Part shown: positions 54,293-63,000 of the stretch, in pieces | How the letters are laid out: each line of letters starts with the position of its first letter | How positions within the stretch are numbered: position 1 is the first letter of the stretch | Origin: Rhodospirillales bacterium | Lineage (GTDB): Bacteria; Pseudomonadota; Alphaproteobacteria; Micavibrionales; Micavibrionaceae | Direction: 5' to 3' | NCBI GenBank assembly: GCA_020638155.1 | Contig: JACKJB010000001.1 | Span: forward strand, 1,243,650-1,307,649 | Length of the DNA: 64,000 nucleotides | Program-made: the position numbers and the translations under genes | The notes under the pieces: generated by a model | Told to the model about the DNA's origin: nothing | Seen by the model: only the letters and a program-made list of their open reading frames with translations | The model's database searches: none

Positions 54293-57088
54293 TCACTTCC
54301 CTATCCCGACCCAGTGCGTACCGTTGCAATATTGCAGCGTATCATGCGTCGAATTATAAATCATCTGCCCCTCGACCCCGTTGGGGTTGAAGCAGCTATA
54401 GGGCTGGCCGGTACGCACACAGCGAATAGGATGAACACCGCCATCGGCTTTGCTATTTGTATTACTGATACCCGTATTAAAATTCTTGTACTTTGCCGCG
54501 CCCCCATCAAACTCAGTTGAACTCCAGTAATCGTCCGTCGAAAAGCCACCGATAGGAACTCTGTTCGTATAAAGAACAGTGAGCTGCGAAATTGCCGGCA
54601 AGAACCAGTCTGAGTGCCCGGCAAAACTTAGATTTTCGCAAACTTCAAAAGCAGGATAATTGGATAGCGGACTGAAATTGCTTACGATAATCGACTGATT
54701 GGAAGCCCCATCCGTATTAGACGTCGCGCCGGTAACCTGACTGCTGAACCATAAATACCATTTTGCGCTGGCGCTCTGATCCGCAGGCGGAACGTAGAGT
54801 TTCGTCCCCGACAGTTCCCCCGCATACACCGTCCCGTCCGGGCAGACATCGCCGATATTGGGACACGGGCCGGGTTTTTGGTTGTAGAGGTACAGGATTT
54901 CGGATTTGCTCAGGGCGCGGTTGTAGATGCGGACATCGTCGATTTGGCCACCATACGGAATATCGTGATTAACTGACCTATTGCCAATAGTTAGTTCACT
55001 AGCCGTCGTGTTGATAGCGCTTGACCAGGAGAAAGTCGCTGAATCCTGAACGCCGTTTACAAATATTTTTTGTATTGAGCCGTCATATGTTCCAACAATA
55101 TGAAACCAATCATTTGTGTTAAAGGTGGTATCTGCTGCCGTAAGCTTGTGATCAGAGACTCCGTCCGATACCTCAAATATCAAGGAATTGGAACCACTGA
55201 ACTCTAGCCAGTACTGGCATCCAGGTGCTGTGGAACATTGCCCTTTATTGATGACAAAATCCCGTGAGTTAAAGCTTGTCCGTTTCACCCAAGCACTGAG
55301 CGTTATCTCCGATGTTGGATTAAGAATATTATCATTCCCGACTGCGACATAATCATCGCTCCCGTCAAAATCCAGCGCCGTATCGACCGCGCCGGGGGCA
55401 GAGTCGTTTCCGGCATTCAGACCGCCATTCATCGTGCCGTTATTGCCGCCGCTGGAGCTGTCGGTCGCCGTCGTCCCGCTCGTTTCATCGAGTTTCCAGT
55501 GGCCGGCAAGGTTGGCCGTGCCGGGATCGACCGGGGTGAGGTCCATCGCGTGCAGACCTTCGTCTGAGCAGAAGGTCATCAGGTTACGGTCATCATCGTA
55601 AGAGATTTTCCCGGCGGCACCGAGGCAGTAGAGCTGGGTGATTTCGGATGCGGACAGGGGGCGGTTATAGATGCGGACGTCGTCTAACTGGCCGTCGAAA
55701 TATTTCAAGCTACCGTTCGCATCATGGGCTCCTATAAGGACTGATTTTGTAGAGGTCTTGATAGAGGCTGTATCATTGCTTGATTGAACAAGCTGGCCAT
55801 CAATATAGAGCCTCCAGGTAGCACCATCAAAAGTTCCTGTAATGTGGTACCACTGACCAGTAACAATCGTGGAAGAATAATCATACAATATGCCATGATA
55901 TGATCCATCCCAAGTTCCCACAATTAATCTTGGAACATTTCCTGTTGTCGCGTCATTTTGAAAACCGAATTGAAATTGAGAGTTTGTTCCATCGTACCCT
56001 TTTGCTATGAATTGTTTATATGCATTGCTTGCAGGGAACGAACCAGCTTTAACCCAAGATGCGAGCGTGATGCTACCTGTTATATTTAGACTCGCATCAT
56101 TTCCGGCATTGATATAATCGTCCCCCCCATCAAAATCCAGCGCCGTGTCGATTTTGCCGGTGACGGAATCGTTCCCCGCATCCAGCCCATTTTGCATCGA
56201 CCCATTATTCCCATTCCCCGAACTGTCCACCGCACTGGTGCCGCTGGTTTCATCGAGTTTCCAGTGACCGATCAGGCCCAACGCTAAACTGCCGCCTGGA
56301 CTTCCCTTGCGCACACAGCGGACGGAGTGGAGCGTATTTTTAAACCCTGTTCCTATAGAACCTGAATTGAAGTTATAGCGCCGAGCATAATCGGCGCTTG
56401 ATTCCGACGATGACCAATACAGAGAATTGGGGTAACCGCTTACGGTATCGAACCCGCCAATTGCCGCGTTATTTGTATAGAGTTCGGCCAATTCGCTACG
56501 TGCGGGCAAGTACCAGTCTGTATGTCCATGTGAGGTCAGATCTGCACAGTATTGCGCCGCTATGTGCGGCTGGGTCCCGCCGGTGCCGCTGTCAGAATCA
56601 ATTGTGATAATAGTGGCTGTATTTGCAGCGCCGGTCAAAAGGTCTGTTGTGCCTGTGGCAACACGGTTAGAGGAGTTACCATTATTCCAGGCCATCGTTC
56701 CGGCATCGGCAGGCGTCGTGTACATCTGTATGTTGCCATCCGGCGATAATCCCGCATAGACGGTCCCATCGGCGCAGACATCGCCAATGTTCGGGCACGA
56801 CGTAATCTTCCGCCCCATCGCGATCCAGTTGGTGTTGTCGCAGTAGGCCATCATGGATTGGTCGGACAGGTATTTCGCTTCGCCTTCGACGCCCGCCGGG
56901 TTGGAACAGGCAGCGTGGGCAGGGGATGGCAGAAGTGTATAGTGGATGGTGAATAGGAGGAAGAGCGCGGCCAGACGGATAAGACGGCTGGTGCGGTGTC
57001 CCTCACCCTCCCACGCCTGCGGCGCGGTGCCCTCCCTCTCCCTAAAGGGAGAGGGCAGCGAAGCGGGTGAGGGGGAAAATTTCGTCAC
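54293..57088 (-). CDS. Secreted LamG / DUF1566 surface protein
   Basis: 931 aa from GTG 57088, which has GGGGGG six bases upstream. Residues 5-35 are encoded by a family D repeat (SPSPASLPSPFREREGTAPQ), then a signal peptide LIRLAALFLLFTIHYTLLPS ends PAHAA. In order: a short C...DNTNWIAMG module, a DUF1566 domain (WYLPARSELAELYTNNAAIG, then SVRCVRKG), a LamG domain (GLIGHWKLDETSGTSAVDSS), a second LamG (LAGHWKLDETSGTTATDSSS), a second DUF1566 (WFLPAISQLTVLYTNRVPIG) and a final YCNGTHWVGIG module. LamG domains usually bind sugars or proteins. It starts 12 bases after the giant S74 gene, so both are probably one operon. Confidence 0.85.
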   Translation of the reverse strand: MTKFSPSPASLPSPFREREGTAPQAWEGEGHRTSRLIRLAALFLLFTIHYTLLPSPAHAACSNPAGVEGEAKYLSDQSMMAYCDNTNWIAMGRKITSCPNIGDVCADGTVYAGLSPDGNIQMYTTPADAGTMAWNNGNSSNRVATGTTDLLTGAANTATIITIDSDSGTGGTQPHIAAQYCADLTSHGHTDWYLPARSELAELYTNNAAIGGFDTVSGYPNSLYWSSSESSADYARRYNFNSGSIGTGFKNTLHSVRCVRKGSPGGSLALGLIGHWKLDETSGTSAVDSSGNGNNGSMQNGLDAGNDSVTGKIDTALDFDGGDDYINAGNDASLNITGSITLASWVKAGSFPASNAYKQFIAKGYDGTNSQFQFGFQNDATTGNVPRLIVGTWDGSYHGILYDYSSTIVTGQWYHITGTFDGATWRLYIDGQLVQSSNDTASIKTSTKSVLIGAHDANGSLKYFDGQLDDVRIYNRPLSASEITQLYCLGAAGKISYDDDRNLMTFCSDEGLHAMDLTPVDPGTANLAGHWKLDETSGTTATDSSSGGNNGTMNGGLNAGNDSAPGAVDTALDFDGSDDYVAVGNDNILNPTSEITLSAWVKRTSFNSRDFVINKGQCSTAPGCQYWLEFSGSNSLIFEVSDGVSDHKLTAADTTFNTNDWFHIVGTYDGSIQKIFVNGVQDSATFSWSSAINTTASELTIGNRSVNHDIPYGGQIDDVRIYNRALSKSEILYLYNQKPGPCPNIGDVCPDGTVYAGELSGTKLYVPPADQSASAKWYLWFSSQVTGATSNTDGASNQSIIVSNFSPLSNYPAFEVCENLSFAGHSDWFLPAISQLTVLYTNRVPIGGFSTDDYWSSTEFDGGAAKYKNFNTGISNTNSKADGGVHPIRCVRTGQPYSCFNPNGVEGQMIYNSTHDTLQYCNGTHWVGIGK
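57000..57074. repeat. Dispersed repeat, family D, copy 5, inside a coding region
   Basis: CCCTCACCC...TGCCCTCCCTCTCCCTAAAGGGAGAGGGCA...GGGTGAGGGG. It lies within the first 30 codons of the LamG/DUF1566 gene and is read in frame just before the signal peptide. Confidence 0.75.
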
Positions 57089-57099
57089 GGCCTGCCCCC

Positions 57100-60000
57100 C
57101 TATACCTTGCGGCGGCGCATGACCCGACCGGCGAAGAAGATGAGGGCTGAGCCGCCAGCCATGCCGAGCAGGATCCACAGGCCGATCCCGGCTTTGCCGA
57201 TGCCGTATCCCGTGTGAGCTTTCAGGCCGTTGACGTCCTGACGCAGATCATCCAGCGCGGCATGCATTTCCGTGCGCTCTGCCTGGAGCGAGGCAAGTTC
57301 GGTTTTGAGGTTGTCATTTTCGGCTTTGAGCGCCTGGCTGGTTTCGATCAGCGGGGCAATCAGGCCAACGTAATTCACGGATTTGGTTCCCATTTCATCC
57401 TTCGCTGTCCGGACAAGGTTCGGGAACAGCGTTTCCAGTTCCTGCGCCATGACACCGTATTCAACCGGGCCGTCGGGATTGTCGATCATGCGGAAGCTGT
57501 AGGTATCGACCTGCATCAGCTTGCCAACGACATCATCGGTGTCCAGTTCGATAATATCGGTTTTCAGGCGGCGATCGGATACGTCGGTGATGGTCCCGGT
57601 ATATTCAATGTCCCCGGCAACGTCGAGTTCGACGTCGGGCGTTGCCGTACCGATGCCTAAATATCCGGCGCTGGTGTAGACGAAGTTGTTGTCGGCCCAG
57701 AATTCGCTGTTGCTGTTGAAGCTGATCTGGCGGTCGTTGCCGGGGGCCGGGACCGCGCCGCCGGACAGCACCGCGATATCGCCCGCGGTGAAGCAGTTAT
57801 TCCCTGCGTTATCACAATAATTGACCGCGCCGAGGTCGCCCTCGATATCCATTTCAAGATCCTGTTCGCCGCCTGCCGTCGCCTCGACACCGCCGAGCAC
57901 AAATTTTCCGCCCATCAGCGCCATGGTGTTGGCCGAGGCCAGGTTAACGCCGGACTGATCGCCCATGAAGATACCGAAGGAGGAGTCGCCGGTGACTACA
58001 GGAAGCGTTCCACCAGCAGCACCAAGGCCGAAGGCGAAAGAGTAATTTGCGTCTGATCCCGGCGAAGATTCGGTCCCGGCGTGAACATCTTTACCAAGCG
58101 CGATAGAGTTCAGACCCGCCGCAACCGCATATTCCCCGATCGCTTTACTATGCTGGCCGCTGGCCGTGACATTGAAGCCAATTGCCGCACTGTTGATAGC
58201 GCTAGCTGTAGCGTTATAACCTAAGGCCACAGCAAAGTTATTCGATGCCGTAGTTGCACCGCCAGCAGCAAAGCTGGTCCATCCGCTGGCGGTCGCATCC
58301 GAACCGAATGCCGTACTGTACTGGCCGACATTACCTTCGTCCCATTGTGTGCCTGTCACAGCACCGGCGCGGAAGGCTTGTTTATCCGGATAGAAGAACA
58401 TGCGGATGCCTGCGCCGGTCAGGCCAGCCGTTGTTACGGTTTCGCCGACATTAATAAAGTGCGCGCTTTGATAAGAAATATGCGTCGTGTTATCCGTCCA
58501 CAGGCCGCCACCGCTCGGGGCTTGCGCGACCCAGTTCGAACCGTTCCAGACAAGGACATCGCTGCTGTTCGGGCTGGCGGCGCTGACGTCGCTCAGATCG
58601 TTGAGGACATCGACGAGGTTGTTGGTCGGGGCGTTTCCGGCGACACCGCCGAAGATCACGCTTTCGGAAACCTGGATAGAACCGGACACATCAAGGGCTT
58701 CGGCAGGGGTTGCCGTGCCGATACCGACATCGCCGGAGGTGTAGTAAATGTCATCGCCTGCGCCGTCCTGCCACTTGGAGCCGCCGGAGCTGGTCGCGAT
58801 CGAGGTCCATGTGCCGCCGCCGTCGCAAAGGTCGAACTGGCCGGAGCCGCTGTCGTACCGGATCGCGCCTGCGCGCAGGGCATCGCAAGCCTCGCCGCCG
58901 TAAGCCATTTTGATCGTGCCTTCGACCTCGAACGCGGTATCGGCTTCAAGGTTGGTGGCTGGGACATTCGGGTCGATCACCATCCGACCGCCGGCAAGGA
59001 GCATCGTATTGGCGGAGGCCAGATCAATCCCGCCGTCCTGGTCACCCATGAAGATACCGAAGGACTGGATACCGGTGACCTGGGGTTTGGTAGTGATGGT
59101 CACAGCACCATCCATTAGCCCCATACCTATAGAGCCATCTCCAAAACCGCTATTGAAGACTCCATCACCCACAACAACGTCACGCCCCATGGAAATTCCG
59201 TAGGTCCCGCTTGCAGATGTTTTGTATCCCATCGCTGTACTAAAGCCACCAATCGCTGTGTTTGAACTACCTGTAACCGTACTGAAACTGCCGCTCGCTA
59301 CGTTGTTGTATCCCAAGGCAACCGCCCCCTGCTGACTAGCAGTGACAAGCGCCCCCAACGCCGTACTAAAGTTCCCGACATTCGCATCGTCCCATTCCGA
59401 ACCATTCACTACGCCAGATCTGAACGCCCCTTTAGATACATCAAAAAACATGCGGTAATCTTCGCTGCCCGTCGTCGTATCATCGAGCTGATATGACCCA
59501 ACAATGAAGTCACCCGCACTGGTATACACGAAGTTGTTATCGGCCCAGAATTCGCTGTTGCTGTTGAAGCTGATCTGGCGGTCGTTGCCGGGAGCCGGGA
59601 CGGCGCCGCCGGCCAGCACCGCGATATCGCCCGCGGTGAAGCAGTCATTACCAAGGTTATCACAATAATTGACCGCGCCGAGGTCGCCCTCGATATCCAT
59701 TTCAAGATCCTGCTCCCCGCCGGTTGTTGCTGCCGTCGCGCCAAGCACAAACTTCCCGCCGAGCAGCGCCATGGTGTTTGCAGCACTGACATCCACGCCG
59801 GACTGGTCGCCCATGAAGATACCGAGGGATTGCTGGCCGGAGACCTGCGGATCATTAGCTGGGTCTACACTTGTCAAACCAATCGCCATGGAGTAATCGC
59901 CCGCACTAGTAAAGCTGCCCATTGCCGTGCTTATATCGCCATTTGCCGTTGTCCAATGCCCCATAGCAACACTGCTTGCTCCATTGGCCGTGGCGTGATC

Positions 60001-63000
60001 CCCCATTGCCACACTATATTGCCCGCTCGCCGCTGGGAAATGCCCCAGGGCGATGCTTGAGTTTCCACTGGCGACACCGGCACGACCTGCAACGAAGCTC
60101 TGGTTACCGCTTGCCTCGGTCAAATAACCGAATGCTGCGCTTCGTAAGGCACCGGCCTGGACATTTTCGCCCCAGGCAAAGCTGTTAATTCCTGTGTTGG
60201 CATCCTGCCATGCCGTGTCAGCCGCAGTAATTGCGCCTCCGCGGAATGCAGATTTATCGGCGTAGTAGAACATGCGTGCGCCGTCATCATCCATCTCGGC
60301 AGGAAGAGTTTCTCCGCTGTTGATGAAGTGTGCGCTGTTATAGCTGATATGCGTCGTGTTATCCGTCCACAGGCCGCCTGCGCCGGTGTTGACCGGGAGC
60401 CAGCTTGACCCGTCGCAAAGCTCGGCGTGATTAGACGAGCTGTCGTAACGGATGGCGCCTTCTTCGGTTGCGGTACAGGTGGTTGCGTAGCCCGGACGAA
60501 TGGCCCCGACCACATCAAGGTTGACCGCCGGATTTTCCGTGCCAAGGCCGATATTGCCCGAAGCATCCATGACAAAGCGGTATTCCGGCGCGAGGCTGTT
60601 ATCGTCAATCGTTGTCGTGCCCAGATAGAATTTATCAACTTTTGCACCCATGAAGTAATAAGGGTTGGCTGTTCCTTTGAAGCGCAAGGCCATGCTCTGC
60701 CCCAGCTCCATCGCGCGTACCCAGCCATACGTCGTCCAGTTCGTATTCCCGGAGCCTTGCGGAATACCGATCAGCGGAACAGAAGATGCCGCCACCGCTT
60801 TAATTTGCAGGCCATATTGCGGGTCAGAAATCCCGCCGATGCCTAAGCGGCCCATAGAGGAGAACACCAGGTTGCCATCAGCATAAAATTCATTGCCGCT
60901 GTTGTAAACGATCTGGGAATCGCTGCCCGGTGCAGGGACGGAGCCACCGGCGAGGGCGGCGACGTCGGCGGCGGTGAAGCAGTCATCGCCGAGATTGTCG
61001 CAATAATTGACCGCGCCGAGGTCGCCCTCGATATCCATTTCAAGATCCTGTTCCCCGCCCGTTGTCGCCGCGGTCGCGCCAAGCACGAATTTCCCGCCGA
61101 GCAGCGCCATCGTGTTCGCGGCGCTGACATTGGCAGATGCCTGATTGCCCATAAAGATACCAAACGAGCTTGTCCCTGAAACCTGAGGCGCAGGCACACC
61201 AGAGTCGCCCAGACCAAATGCGACAGAGTAAGCCGCGTTGGCATTTACTTCCCGGCCAAAGGCCATACTATAATTTGCAGCGGTTGAAACGCTGTGCCCC
61301 ATGGCTACACTGCTGATGCCGCCAGCAACTGAGTTTTGTCCCATTGCAAAACTTCCAACGCCTAATGCCGTTGTCCCGTTGCCCATTGCGACACTATATG
61401 TATTGCTTGCTGAGGACTGGCTTCCCATTGCGACACTGTAAGTCCCGTTAGCAATGGTTTCATATCCGGCAGCAAAACTGTGATCACCAACGAACGCACT
61501 ATCCCATTGGCCCACAGGCGTTCCTCCCGCCCGGAACGCGCCTTTGGACACGTCGAAGAACATGCGGTTATCTTCGCTGCCCGTGGTCGTGTCATCAAGC
61601 TGATAAGAGCCGACGATGAAATCGCCTGCGCTGGTGTAGACGAAGTTCGTGGCGGCGTCGAACAGGCCGCCGGAGTTGTAGACGATCTGGCGGTCGGCGC
61701 CCGGCGCGGGGGAGCCGCCGCCAGCCAGCAGGGCGACATCGGCGGCGGTGAAGCAGTCATCGCCGAGATTGTCGCAATAATTAATCGCGCCCAGATCACC
61801 CTCGATATCCATTTCAAGATCCTGTTCGCCGCCCGTTGTTGCTGTTGTTGCGCCGAGGACAAACTTCCCGCCGAGCAGCGCCATGGTATTCGCGGCACTG
61901 ACGTCCGTGCCGGACTGGTCCCCCATGAAGATACCGAAAGAGGATTGGCCGGAGACTTGAGGGGCTGCTCCGGCAGCATTTCCTAAGCCAAATGCAACGG
62001 AATAATCTCCCTGTGCGATGGTATTTCTCCCCAAGCTCGCACTGGCCAGACCGTTTGCAGATGTATAATACCCCATCGCGGTACTAGCCTGTCCGCCAGC
62101 TGTTGAAGACAGCCCCATAGCCGTACTAGATTGCCCTGTTGCTTTGTTGTTATTACCCAAGGCAACAGCATTGCTGCTCGTTGCTTGCGCATTATAGCCA
62201 AGAGCGACTGTTGAAGAACCGGAAGCAACTGCAAAACGACCCAAAGCAACGCTTGATTGTCCAGTAGCATCTGTCCAATACCCTATAGAAACGGAATCTG
62301 TATTGCTTGCTTGTGCATTGGTGCCCCATGCAAAACTACCTGTCCCGATATTGCCATCCTGCCAGGCATCATTGGCAGCAGCAATAGCCCCCCCTCTAAA
62401 CGCGCCTTTATCGGCATAGAAGAACATCCGTGTTCCGTTATCATCCATTGTCGCCGGGAGAGTTTGGCCGGTTTTGATGATATGGCTGCTCTGATAACTG
62501 ATATGCGTCCCGTTATCCGTCCACAACCCGCCTGCGCCGGGGAGAGGGATGTCGTAGTAAGTGGTGCAGTCGTGGGAGAATTGCAGTTTGCCGCTCGCCC
62601 CGTCATATTGGAAACACCCTTGCGAGCCGGACGTTCCGTCATCATCGATCAGGAAGTCCCCGCCGACCAGCGCCATGCGGTTGTTGGTAGACAGGTCGTA
62701 GCCGGACTGGTCGCCCATGAAGATACCGAAGGAGGATTGGCCGGACACTTGAGGCATGGCAGGATCGGGGGCACCGCCGGAGGCGTCGCCAAGACCGAAG
62801 GCAACAGAATAATCACCAAGAGCCAGAACTTCACGGCCAAAAGAGGTACTTGTTAGCCCACCCGCAGAACTATAGTGCCCCATTGCAACACTGCTCGTAC
62901 CAGAGGCAACAGTATTGTTACCTAACGCCGTGCTGTAAACACCAAGCGCCATTGTATCATAACCTATTGCAGTACTAAAGTCTCCGATCGCATCAGTCGC

